A stretch of DNA of 64,000 nucleotides, from positions 2,972,664 to 3,036,663 of the forward strand of contig CM049315.1 of the NCBI GenBank assembly GCA_026874595.1, read 5' to 3'. The notes beneath the pieces are model-generated. The model had not been told where the DNA came from, searched no databases, and was given only the letters and a program-made list of their open reading frames with translations. The DNA is from Sipunculus nudus (Eukaryota; Annelida; Sipuncula; Golfingiida; Sipunculidae). A program made the translations under genes and the position numbers. Each line of letters starts with the position of its first letter. Within the stretch, counting starts at the first letter, position 1. This document shows positions 1 through 13,905 of the stretch, one piece after another.

Positions 1-858
<858 letters not shown>

Positions 859-1953
859 ATCAAGGAGTACATTTTGAAAATAAGCGATGTGTCTGAATTT
901 CTAAAATACAAACCATACAGTAAAGCATCACGACGTTTAAACTCAAACTATACAGAATATTTCCGAATGTTTATGTAACTGTAGAATTTAAAAAAAAAAC
1001 TTCTATTTTTATTATAATACCAGAAGAAACATTCACACATACATATCAGATGACGTGTGGAGACAGTTCAATTATGATTAGAAGCCATACGCATGCGCCT
1101 CGAGTGCCCGGGGGCCTTTGGCTTACAAGTTCTTCCTTCACGCTGATGGCATTAGTTTGGACAATATATACAGATAAATTCGCACCATACAGAGAGCTCT
1201 TAGTGACATAATGTCGGTTGATTCAGCGTTAAACTGCAGAGGAAGGCCTGCATCTAATTTACTACGTGTTACGTTATGCAATAAAAATAACCCTAACACC
1301 ATCTCTGTGAGCTGTGCCCCGCGCATGTCGTAAAGTAGTCGTAACAACTGTCGCTACACACTCTGTCGTAAAGGGGCAAGGCACAGGGACCCTCTGATGT
1401 TTTAATATTCTCTTCTATTTATATGACCCCCAACCCGCCTTCTTTAGTGCCATTGTCGTTAATAAACTCGCTCAGAGCGGTGTGAAACCTTATGTATTCT
1501 ACAACACAACGCCCTCTGTCTGTAACACTTAAACGTTCTATAAATTTATGTTGCTTTTCCACCTCGCTGTTCGGGTGTTAATGGCATATTTTTTAGTTCT
1601 GGATATCGGCCTGTTAATCTGTAACTCCTTTAGTCTGTCTCTACGTCTGTCCGTCTGTTTATATTAGAATGTAATCTTGACCACTTGACCGTCATTTTGG
1701 TTACCTGTAACAGTGTTGCCAGTGGAAATGTATACATATATAATGAAAAGAGGCAGTTAGTCGAAAAAAAAGACAGACGTACATAGCTGGTGTCAATACG
1801 AAATAAGAAAATTATCCTTCCAGCAGCAATGACTGAGTTGGTGACTTTATTCATAGATTAACAAACTTGCAAGATTTCACACCTGAAGAGCCTTCTTGGC
1901 GAAACGGACCATTGTGTGAAACATGAAAATTAGTTATAAGCTCTCGAACTATT

Positions 1954-1955
<2 letters not shown>
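859..1955. other. Non-coding stretch, nothing recognised
   Basis: Unique-looking sequence with a moderately GC-rich patch around 1080-1380. No domain, splice-bounded exon or RNA gene was recognised on either strand. Confidence 0.45.
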
Positions 1956-1999
<44 letters not shown>

Positions 2000-2009
2000 T
2001 TATATACTA

Positions 2010-2041
<32 letters not shown>
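1956..2041. repeat. (TA)n microsatellite
   Basis: About 85 bp of TA dinucleotides in two blocks separated by a short AAATTTATATACTAG interruption. Confidence 0.95.
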
Positions 2042-2044
<3 letters not shown>

Positions 2045-3770
2045 ATGATTAACATCGGTATAAAGGCTAAAACATAAATTAAGTAACTGAGAAATCGCAG
2101 ATATACATATATTATAACACTTGCATGTATAGACAAGGTTAGATTCGGTCTATTCTGAGTAACTTCAGAGGTGTGCTTAACTGAAAATAAGATGTTTATA
2201 CAATAACAGGTAATAACCTCACATGTATACTCCTGTGATAAGCATATAAAATCACATCATGTGAGGAAAAGATACACGTACAGGGTATTTTAATTGTTAC
2301 CGGGTAACACGGTATTGTTTTGACTATCTACGTCGCTTTACCCTCAACAAGTAAAGTAGGAACGAGATTTGCGCGTTTCCACAGATTAAGCCTCTCGCTT
2401 TGATAGCAGTTTTCACAGTTTGTGTGGATAACTGCGGACTTAGTAGGTGGAGTCTTTTATGTAACGTAACGTGGATTTGTTACATTCACTGAGAAAATAA
2501 TCTCGACCAATTTACCCAGTCAAGTCCCGTTCGATGTTTGGTCAAGCCAGGATGTTGATATGGCCGTTCACGTCAACCTATCGTCTGCAAGATGAAAGAG
2601 ACATATGCCTAGTTGTGACGTCACAGACGGTAGTATCTTTGGTATATAGAAAAGTGGGAACGCTGTACTGTTGAATGTATTTAAACCATTACTTTTTTTA
2701 TTGCACATGGATATATTAGGTACATGTTAGGTATCATGTTATTTCAAAAAGTTAAAAACGGACAGTGTTGTTACATGAGCTTACAGTGACATGCACACGT
2801 ATTTTACATGCATTTTCATGTACTCGTGAAATCAAGTAAAACCTAATAAACATACAATACTGAGCAAAATAATTAATACTATAATATACATATAAGTACA
2901 TACATAAAAATAAAACAAACATATATATATATATATATATATACACGTACACACACTATTCTCTCATATTCGTTTAGGCCTTAATTTGGAATGCACTAGA
3001 ATAAAAATATCACTTACTTTACACATGAATATTATTTTCTTAACGTTTATTAGCTGAAGATTTGCTGTTGAATTTGGTGAAACTTCCATTCAGTTACCTG
3101 TTTTCACTTGTTACATGTTTTCATTTACTAACTCGCGTGACCCAGCGAGCTGGTATTTTACGACATAACATGTGATGCGTGCACTCACTGATGTTTCATT
3201 GGCCACGCTTTACGTTTCCGATGACGACTGCTGTGAGCGACCATAAACTATTCATGTCCCCCCCCCCCCCCCCAACGACCGTCACCGAGGCACTGTTGCT
3301 TACATCTGACCCGTTATGGCTGGAAGCCGGACAATTGTTTTATAATTATATTGCGAATCCGGTGGATACAAACTCATTAGTGGTCAGTGAGGTCACTTTT
3401 GTCCAGCTTAATGATCTCGCGGACATAGATCATCCCTCCCGAGCTTGTCAGATGAGTCGCGCAAGGCGGCACACGGAAGCCCTCGGATAATTTACTTTTA
3501 TCATTATCAAATCATTTATCCTTAATCGATCCCTGCTCCTACCAGATGTCTGCCTCACTGCTGATCTCCTCCAAGTCCCGGTAACCAAATGGATATATCT
3601 TTATGATTATTTTCGTGCTTAAGTGAAATTAACTATTTTAACGAGTTAGAAGTAAATTAAAGTGAACCGTCTGTCTTTTTTTGTGGCCGAAATCTCTTTT
3701 TAAATCCCTTTTTTTGTATATGCAAAGTGTGTCCTCTCACTACGTAAAATACTAGTTTGGATGGCTCCTG
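2042..3770. other. Non-coding stretch with a C16 run and a short (TA)n
   Basis: A short (TA)11 lies at 2921-2942 and a 16-base C run at 3258-3273. A 103-codon open frame crosses the C run (3179-3490) but matches no family I know and has no splice or start context that would support it. Confidence 0.45.
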
Positions 3771-4340
3771 TCAGGTTATTCTTGAAGATTTTCTCAGGCC
3801 CCTGTTTCGAGTCTGTTCATTCTTGAAGTTTTTCTCAGTCCCCTGGCTCCTGAATGAACAGACAGAAGCCAGGGGCCTGAGATAAACTTCAAGAATGAAC
3901 AGACAGGAACCAGGGGTCTGAAGTAAACTTCAAGAATGAACAGACAGGAGCCAGGGGTCCGAAATAAACTTCAAGAATGTCTTTTTCTCAGGTCCCTGGC
4001 TCCTGTCTGTACATTCTTGAAGTTTTTCTCAGGTCCCTGGCTCCTGTCTGTTCATTCTTGAAGTTTTTCTCAGGCCCCTGGCTCTTGTCAGGTTATTTTT
4101 GAAGATTTTCTCAGGCCCCTGGTTTGATTCTGTTCATTCTTGAAGTTTTTCTCAGGCCCCTGACTCGGGTCTGTTCAGTCTTGTATAGTTTTCGCAAGCC
4201 GCTGGCTCACGTCTGTTCATGTATTCTTGAGTGTTTCTCAGGCCCCTGGCTCGGGTCTGTGAATTCAGTCTTTTACAGTTTTCTCAAGTCTTCAGTTCGG
4301 GTCTTTTCATACTTGAAGTTGTTCGGGTTTTGGCTTGCCT
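3771..4340. repeat. 41-bp tandem repeat array with an inverted central block
   Basis: Units read roughly TTCTTGAAGTTTTTCTCAGG followed by CCCCTGGCTCCTGTCTGTTCA without a spacer. Period 41 was measured between the CAAGAATGAAC starts at 3890 and 3931. Units at 3771-3852 and from 3980 onward run forward, while about three units at 3853-3979 are reverse complemented. The right-hand units from about 4150 are more diverged. The 82-codon open frame across it is repeat-derived. Confidence 0.9.
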
Positions 4341-5999
4341 GCATGTCTGCAATATTTCGCAAAATGTTCTGAACAAATTTTGATGAAAATTAGAACATTA
4401 ACCTTATGGTGATCCATTTTATATCTCTAAAATTAACGTATTATATATACCTCCGAGTTAACGAATTGTTCCAAATACAGGTGTACCCTAACCTGCGGAA
4501 ACTTTTAAAAATCCGTTATTTGTTAGCAACGTTGTTAACAAACCAACCTATAGACCAAGTAATAAACCAATGAAGACAAAAAGACCCCCTGCCGGATGTA
4601 TAACAAGAGAAAAAGCTTAACACTTCACCTTATATGCTGGCATATAGGAATTAGAGCCAGGAACAGTTAAGTCGCTGGCTCATTCTTAGGCCGAATTTCG
4701 TCAAAAAATGAAATTTATTTAGCTTCTCTTTGTATTATCCACTTTTGCGATAAAATGAAGTCATTTGATAAAATGTACTGTTATTTCTCATTTGAAAGTT
4801 ATTAATATTATTTTTCTGATATTTGTTTCAGAGAGGTTGACAATATATAATGTAAGCATACTAAAAATAAACTGCATGTGTTGCTTTAATGTAAAATGTT
4901 ATTTAGACTATGAAAATAGTATGTAGATTTTCAACACATGGTTTACCTATTACACAGTCAAAACGTGAACGGGTTTTAGAAAATGTTTAAGACCTAAGCG
5001 TGTTTAGAATTGCAACCTTTTCAGAAAAGTAATGTGTTAATTTGCTGAACGCGTTTAGCAGCGTGACACATTTGGCAATGTGCTTCGCTCACTGGTTTAT
5101 CATCCTGAGTCTATTACAAGGAATCACACATGGGCTAAACACATCCCACGTAAACGTGTGGAACTCCTAAACACCTGGGAATTGTTAGGAATGGTTTTTT
5201 TACACGCCTTTGGTTTTGCATCCCGTACCGCAATGTGACGACAGCTTGCTGTCCATGTATATATACAGGTATATAGAAATGTGTGTAGTTTATTTTTTTT
5301 TTAATGTAGAGAAGAAGAGAACAATAAAAACAAGATCCTACTTCAGTATTGAATTGCCATTTACATGCTTAAATGTGACATTTACTGCACCAAGCCATGA
5401 ATTAAACAACAATATAAGAATTTGTGAAATACTTTCATTCACTTTTATTAATATCAAAGGTGAATGTCCGGACACACGACATTTCTAATGATTTACATAA
5501 TAAAATCAATCAGTCAATTAATTCGAACACTTGGTATTGTCAATTAAAACAGAATTAACTTACTGGGTATTGGTTAAGCGCATGCGTTACGTTAGCTTAC
5601 TAATTTTATACTTATTACATATAATTAAAAAAAATAAATATTTATTTCACTACATTTTCATTATAATTAAATATTTCTATGAGTTACATCAAGACACAAA
5701 CACATCGAAAACAAGCATCCGTGCCCTTTAGGGATTTAAACTTTTTAAATTGATTTTCAATTAAAATAATGACACGATTAAAGATATTAGTTTTTAATTA
5801 CACTTGTTATTACCATCAATCCAAGATAATGTGACAGTTTTGAATACCAGCCTCAGTGAGTTATGGAACTGAAACATTAACAGAAACTTTAAAAGTCACA
5901 TTACAGCTACTACAAGCGTTTCATTTCTATTACTTCCTGTTATATATGCGCACGCGCTTTAGCGAGTGAAGCAAGGATCGCCTATCTTGATTGCTGTAG
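4341..5999. other. AT-rich non-coding stretch, nothing recognised
   Basis: Very AT-rich, especially 4700-5000 and 5480-5830, with short homopolymer tracts. Open frames of 66-92 codons are consistent with chance. Confidence 0.45.
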
Positions 6000-6850
6000 G
6001 ACTGCTGTATATACTTGCAGAGCCCTGTCTCAGACTTGGTAACGGGCTGTTCACCACCTGCCCGCGCAGTCTGAGGTGCTTACTGCGCCGTCAGCAAGCC
6101 AAGGGATTTGCGGCCAAATGCTTGTTGAGGATTTCCACTGTTTAAATGTATCCGAGCCCTGGGCGTAAATGGGTGATTTTATTGGAAGCCTTTATAGAGA
6201 GCGAAGGGTGGCATAGAAGGCGAGAAACTTGAGCGGCTTCGCACTCTCCAGCGTCAGTAATTGATGATGATCTATAAGGGCCATTAATTCGGCCGCGCTC
6301 AGCAATACAATTTCCAACAGTTGCTGGCGGACGATAGCACAACAGATCTATCAAATACTCCCTTATTAATTCTCCCCCTGCTGCCTAGCTATCTTCATGC
6401 CGGCCAGATTATCCCGTTCGCAAACCCCAAATGCACTTCTCATAATCAAAAGTAATAAAATTACAATTCTGGGAAAACAGTCTCTTGCCCAGCTGGTTAA
6501 TGGCCGTTAATCGGCCCGCCGGTCCACGCGGGGCCCAGCCGTCGCTCCAGATGAAATGCCGATTCCGAGCCTTCCCTATCGCCCATTGCCCGACATAAAT
6601 CTAATTTATTTGACATTGTCCAAATCTATTTAAGTTGGCTAAATGACAATAGCATTTATATTTCATATTGAGTAAAGCTGGAGGGTGGTGGCGGCTCTCT
6701 TGCTATCCATCGACACATCTCCCTGCGAGCCCGCCTGGCAGCCCGGACTGATGACTCCCGCGGGATGCGAGCTCGGCTTGATGTTGGTCTGGACCTGATA
6801 GCGACTCTGTGATTCTATTAACTACTCCACTATGACTCTATCTGTTGAAC
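6000..6850. promoter_or_regulatory. Candidate regulatory (conserved non-coding) block
   Basis: This block stands out from its AT-rich surroundings: mixed composition, no simple repeats, and many homeodomain-type cores (TAATTG near 6258, TTAATT near 6284 and 6365, TAATTT near 6602) in a complex, non-repetitive text. No open frame spans it on either strand beyond 70 codons. The look is that of a developmental enhancer, but conservation cannot be tested here, so this is inference only. Confidence 0.25.
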
Positions 6851-7599
6851 ATACTGGTCTTACGATCGGCCACCGGACTGCAGGCCTGCACCACACCCGC
6901 AATACAGCTTCTGTGGTTCTGTGGTTAACCGCCGATATTTAAACGGCGTTAACTGCAATGAAATTACGCAAAAAGCAACAGAAAATTCTCTTAAACTTTC
7001 TGCGTATATTTTTCTTTTTTTCCCCGCCTTTATTTCTAGCACCGTGAGTTTTGCCATGCCCTTGCTTGTTCATTGTGTAATGACTGACGTGACTTCTGAT
7101 TGACTGCTGGCCGGCCGCTTGTAACTTGCACTTGTAAATGGATATCCAAAGTATTGATGGACTTTATTGCGATTTGATGATTACCCGTTAACTATAAAAT
7201 ACACCAATGCACCCTCGACCTGACCTCGATACGCATACTTGCCTTTGATGATGACCGGATCAAGCTTTAGTGTTTGTTACGATTATCCGTTTAACGTTTA
7301 TACATCATTCCACTAATGCCTGTACAACTGCTACCAAATACACTAAATAGCTATTAAAATAAGTCATGCATTGTTAATATGTCCCTTCAACATATTTAAC
7401 AGACACAAATAAAAGACGCAATTTGCTCCACAATAACTTTTTTGTCAGTAACATATAATTCAGTCCATTTATTTCTCTATTCTCTACTCAGGAATTTTGA
7501 TTTTCTCTTTATCTTTTCATTTCTCGTCTTGAAACACCAGATGATTTCTCTGGTATTTTCCGCCAGTGGTCTTTGTTTCTGTTAACTTTACTCTAGTTC
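6851..7599. other. Non-coding stretch, nothing recognised
   Basis: No repeat or coding signal recognised. Two short overlapping open frames on opposite strands (6860-7103) are uninformative. Confidence 0.4.
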
Positions 7600-7950
7600 G
7601 TTAAAGGTACATAAACATTTGCAATAACATGAGCATTATCTCATGAAATTAATTCATTTTGCTGAATACAAAAGGTTCCCAACAAAAACATCCAGGCACA
7701 CGGACATACCATCTCCGATTCACCTGTTGTATACGTTGTTACTTGTTATTGTTCTCTTTGTGAACAAACACAGTCCATGTACGGTTGTTGGATGCTTGAA
7801 AAATATTGATCTGTGAAGTCGAACGCCACGGCCACCAGGTGGCGTGCGCTTTGTGTTTATATTTCACACCACTGATCACGCCCAGTGCAAGCTACTTTCC
7901 ACTATTGTACAGGACTTTACAAACTGTATTAAAGCAAACAAAATGGCAGA
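7600..7950 (+). mobile_element. Divergent copy of the foldback-like repeat family
   Basis: Read next to 40380-40800 and 47020-47420 the same landmarks occur in order: a TTCATTTTG-CTGAATAC start, an ATACGTTGTTA block, AACACAGT, a TTGATCTGTG segment, a CCACCAGGTGGCG motif, and GATCACGCCCAGTGCAAG. Spacing is shorter, so this is a deleted, older relative lacking the 21-bp satellite. The alignment was made by eye. Confidence 0.6.
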
Positions 7951-8217
7951 TATTATAATGATGGTATCTTTGTATGTGAATTTGTTCCTTTAAAAAAGTT
8001 CTGTGTTCTTTTGCACATTTTCTAAATAAGCCTCTTAAGTTGTATTATAGCTGCATGATTGTTCGGCAGGGTTTTTTCTCTCGTGTCTGTGCCATGACCT
8101 CATTCCACGGCAATTAAGTATTTTACTCAGTACCATCACTTTTAATGTTTAATCCTTGTTTACCATACAGTATGAAAGAGGTGTTATCCTCCTTTCCTAA
8201 AACCATGTTCTACCCAC

Positions 8218-9330
8218 GTTTGGACAGCTGACATCTCCTGTTTGTCCAACATAACCATCTTAATATCGCTGACGTTCTCACCACCTTGGGACAGCTGACA
8301 TCTTCTGTTTGTCCAACATAACCAACCGGATATCGCTGACGTCCTAACCGCCTTTGGACAGCAGATATCTTTTGTTTGTCCAACATAACCATACTGATAT
8401 CGCTGACGACATTACTACCTTGGGACAGCTGACATCTACAGTTTGTCCAAATTAACCATCCGGAAATCGCTGACGTCCTAACCATCGTTGGACAGCTGAC
8501 ATCTTCTGTTTGTCCAACTTCACCGTCCTGATATTGCTGTCGTCCTAACCACCCTGGGACAGCTGACATTTTCTGTTTGTCCAAGTTATCCATCTTGATA
8601 TCGATGTTGTCCTAACCACCCTGGGTCAGCTGACATTTTCTCTTTGTCCAAGTATCCATCTTGATATCGCTGTAGTCCTAACCACCCTGGGACAGCTGAC
8701 ATGTTCTGTTTGTCCAAGTTATCCATCTTGATATCGCTGTAGTCCTAACCACCCTCGGTCAGCTGACATTTTCTGTTTGTCCAACTTCACCGTCCTGATA
8801 TCGCTGTAGTCCAAACCACCCTGGGTCAGCTGACATATTCTGTTTGTCCAAGTTATCCATCTTGATATCGCTGTAGCCCTAACCACCCTGGGTCAGGTTA
8901 CATTTTCTGTTTGTCCAACTTCACCGTCCTGATATCGCTGTCGTCCTAACCACTTTGGGACAGCTGACATTTTCTGTTTGTCCAAGTTATCCATCTTAAT
9001 ATCGCTGTAGTCCTTACCACCCTTGGTCAGCTGACATTTTCTGTTTGTCCAACTTCACCGTCCTGATATCGCTGTCGTCCTAACCACCCCCTGGGACAGC
9101 TGACATTTTTTGTTTGTCCAAGTTATCCATCTTGATATCGATGTCGTCCTAACCACCCTGGGTCAGCTGACATTTTCTGTTTGTGCAACTTTACCGTCCT
9201 GATATCGCAGTCGCCCTAACCACCCTGGGACAGCTGACATATTCTGTTTGTCCAACATATCCATCCTGATATCGCTGACGTCCTAACCAAACCGGGACAG
9301 CTTACATCTTCTGTTTGTCCAACATAAGTT
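8218..9330. repeat. 67-bp minisatellite, about 16-17 units
   Basis: Units carry ACAGCTGACAT, CTGTTTGTCCAA, GATATCGCTG and TCCTAACCACC in that order. The ACAGC landmark occurs at 8224, 8291 and 8358, giving a period of 67. Variants alternate between AACATAACCATC, AAGTTATCCATC and AACTTCACCGTC spacers, so subfamilies are interleaved. Since 67 is not a multiple of three, the 127-codon minus-strand open frame (8210-8593) reads successive units in different registers, which argues against coding. Confidence 0.93.
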
Positions 9331-9839
9331 CACAAAACCATCTCGCCAGACTCGTACTATATACTTGAATAAACTCTCTTAGTTCTTTTTGACGCTGTTG
9401 GATAATGTGTATACATGTATATAATTTTGAATGAAGAGGAAAAATTCACTTAAAGCTTCATTTGAGACATATAGGAATATCAGAGCATTATAAAAAAATA
9501 TGCAAACAATGCATTAGACTTAATGAATTCTAGATCCTCTTGCTTTTAATCTTATCTTGTTGTTCATCTTTACCATACATCAATGGTGTTTAAGCACTGT
9601 ACAATTGTTTAACAGTGGGCATGACTGTACATGTATATTATTATACATGGATCAAGCTGAAATTGTCGATATCCACAAAATTATCGAAGAACCATATCAT
9701 ATTTTAAAATATAAATTAAACTATTTTGTATTTAGAAAACATGTTTGGACATGATATATCAACTCGGATATTGATCACTGTCTAGACAAGGGATTAACGA
9801 AGTTATGAAAGAAAAAATCATAGGTTGATTTGAGTGAAA
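9331..9839. other. AT-rich non-coding stretch, nothing recognised
   Basis: Contains only a 65-codon chance-like open frame at 9557-9754. Confidence 0.4.
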
Positions 9840-10260
9840 GTTAATGCCGGATGCAAATGTTAGTTTAATGAATCAACAGCTATCGCTAAGCGGAAGGGAA
9901 GTCCGCCAGACATTTTAATAACTCAAGGAGCAGTATCGTTCCTACATGCAAATATTTTGAGAGCAATCCAATGTTTGTGGGCAATATATGTTGTTGGGAC
10001 TACAGCTGGTCGACCACGGCGGATTGTAAGAATCTAAGCAAATGTTTCTAATTTATCTGTGTCTGGCGGTGACATCCAGCTCGTCAAGACGACTCACTCC
10101 TCAGTTGGTCAGACGGAAATTTAAGCGGGTGCCAGGGCCACTCAAGCATTCCCGTGGTCATTCTATACGTTGACATATTTGCGCGTCTTTAAACTGGACA
10201 CGAACGCTGTCAGTGAGAATCCTCAAGTCGTTCGTTTCTACATCTGTATGAACAGATAAA
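9840..10260. promoter_or_regulatory. Candidate regulatory block with two octamer motifs
   Basis: Non-repetitive, mixed-composition sequence with two perfect ATGCAAAT octamers (9851-9858 and 9946-9953), the known binding site of POU-homeodomain proteins, plus an E-box CAGCTG near 10002. No open frame. A regulatory role is inferred from motif density only. Confidence 0.2.
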
Positions 10261-10463
10261 TAACGGTGTTTGAATAAACATGGAACGTCCGGGGGTTGAT
10301 TTCACTGCCCGCGTCCCCTGGTTCCTGTAGGCTGTCATTTCTGCTCAAATACAACTGGCGACGCCCGAGCCCCAACGCCTTAGGTTTGTTTACTATACTC
10401 TCTGAGATGGCGACAGACGACGGTCAGTTGATCTCAGAATACCAGCATGTCCGCATTTATGTA

Positions 10464-10465
<2 letters not shown>

Positions 10466-10530
<65 letters not shown>

Positions 10531-10570
10531 TAATAATTATTATAATAAATATATATATATAATTATATTA
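10466..10570. repeat. (TA)n / ATT-rich microsatellite
   Basis: About 60 bp of TA followed by TAATAATTATTATAATAAAT and another short TA run. Confidence 0.95.
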
Positions 10571-12729
10571 TTCTTTGTGATACCGGTTATTTAATTCAAA
10601 TGATTTTGTAATTTACAATTCCATTAAATTACGATCACGATTATGTATCACGCATTCATATTTTTAAAACGAATAAAAGTTTAGACATACAGCAGTGAAA
10701 TATATAAAACCTATACATGCAAGGAGTATTTGTAATATCATTTGATAATTACTAAGTCTAACCTATTGTAAAAGACTGAAGCCTGATACACATGCACGAA
10801 AACAGGTTCTCCAAATGCGAACAAACCACACGCAGTTGAACACACTGGTCACATGCAAAAAGAAACGAAAATGAGAGGTGCTCATTGGTAATTGCTGTCA
10901 TAAACATTCCAAACAATTAATGACCAAAAAAGAGGGTGGCTACTCGTGGAATACGCAAAAAATACCATCTGTCTTCAATAAGGTAAAGAAACTTACAGAT
11001 CATAAAATATAGTTCCAGCCTCGTGCTGTATGAAATTTTCATGCCATATTAGGCCATTCAGTCAAATTCCAGTTCAGATACTGCCCAGCATTGGTACATT
11101 ATATACCTTAAAGAGAACCTTCGGAGAGAGTCGATACCTGGCATGGACTTTGTAGAGTGTACGGAGACCTCCTGTCATCAAGAGCATATTTTTTTCGAGG
11201 ACACATAAAGTAAAATATGTATAAAGTTTATAAACTGTCCAACAAACACTAAAACAGAAACGTCATGCAGTAAAATACCAGCCCGAGCTATGGGTTTGCT
11301 TTAGACTACACGTAATGTCAATTTAAGCCATTTACACCATCAACAATACGTATATGCGTGGGGGTGTTTTCTTATAGGTATATTTGTGAATGTGAAATCT
11401 AATATATATATAAAATTAAAATTAATTAACATAGTCTGAACCTTGAATTTTTAACTTTTCGATTACAAATAAGGGCTGCAATGTTTAAATATATACCCTC
11501 CTCAAAGGTTGCCAGAAATATAATTCTTTTTTTACAACCTGTCAAAATCAAACTAAGCCCTTCTTTAGGGTAGATTTCAAATTCGTGCTTCATTGTTCTT
11601 TACGCGTAACTGTTTCCTAGCGAGCGTTCATTTATCAAATGACATACACTTACCAGGGTCATGACGGAGTCCATTTATAATGCACGCACGCATGTGGGGT
11701 AATGTAATACCTTGTTTTATCGAATTAGCCAAAAACCAGGTCAAGCAACACTATAAGGTCTCCTTCTAGAACTGCCTAAAATGTTTTAAACAAATAACTT
11801 TTGGATTTTCGGCTATGGTAATAACGGTTTTATTAAAGATCAACAAAACCACATTAGAATCTCTGATAAAAAATATTTAGATAATTATATTCAAAATTTT
11901 ATAGATAACTATGACTATATTAGTCAATATATAAAGTATTTGGTAACTTCGCATGAACATGTGACTTATTATTCCATGCAATAAAAGCTTGTCTTACTTT
12001 ACCCATTCTCCGTCTGTATATGCATTCCGGAATATAATATAAAATATTTAAAAGTATTTTGTTTTTATTACTATACTTATGTTTTTAATTATTATACTGA
12101 AATAAAAATACCAAATACGGTTTAAGTTTCAACTTTTTATATATATAGGGTCTCTGGAGGCTGGGTATCCGCCTCGATATACCTTGAAAAATACGTGCTC
12201 GTGAATATAAAATTCCTATCAGACTTTAGGAATTCTCTCTGAAGCATACATCCAAAATGTCAGAAGGCTTAAAATGTCTTCGGAGGAGAGAGAACATACA
12301 ACTATAAGTCCTTGATTTTTTCCATAACAGAAACATGACCATATTTAGTTATTTTTATAGGCTCCTACCTCAGTGCAGTGTTAACGGTAGGCCTAATTAA
12401 ATGTTTTTAACACAAATGAGTGGACATAGACCAAATTTAATATATTAAAAGTCACACAATTTACATTCACCTGAAGTAACAACAAAGTTTACGTAAATAT
12501 CGCGAAAATTAAAGGCTCGCGAAAGTTCGCGAAATTTGAGTTTATAACATGTTCTAGGCCTATATACAACAGGCCTAAAGAGCGAACCCCACAGGATGGC
12601 AACCGTCCTTATAATATGAACACCACGCTGTGATGATCATTGTTTTGAGGTCCTATTTTAATCATGTAACTTGTTTTAAAGAGTCAAACACTGCAATCCC
12701 GCTATATATAGCACCACTTCATGCAGGCC
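10571..12729. other. AT-rich non-coding stretch
   Basis: No gene recognised. Around 12495-12530 three CGCGAAA motifs occur within 35 bp, reminiscent of terminal repeats of small inverted-repeat elements, but no matching inverted end was found by eye. Confidence 0.4.
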
Positions 12730-12750
12730 ATATATATATATATATATATA

Positions 12751-12803
<53 letters not shown>
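12730..12803. repeat. (TA)n microsatellite
   Basis: About 74 bp of TA with one TCTA interruption. It creates long Ile-Tyr open frames on both strands that are not genes. Confidence 0.95.

Positions 12804-13905
<1,102 letters not shown>

Noticed and set aside
3179-3490. 103-codon open frame around a C16 run
   Set aside because: No recognisable domain, no splice context, and a homopolymer in the middle that makes the frame unreliable.
8210-8593. 127-codon minus-strand frame over the 67-bp repeat
   Set aside because: The frame register changes with each unit, so there is no repeated peptide as expected from a coding repeat.
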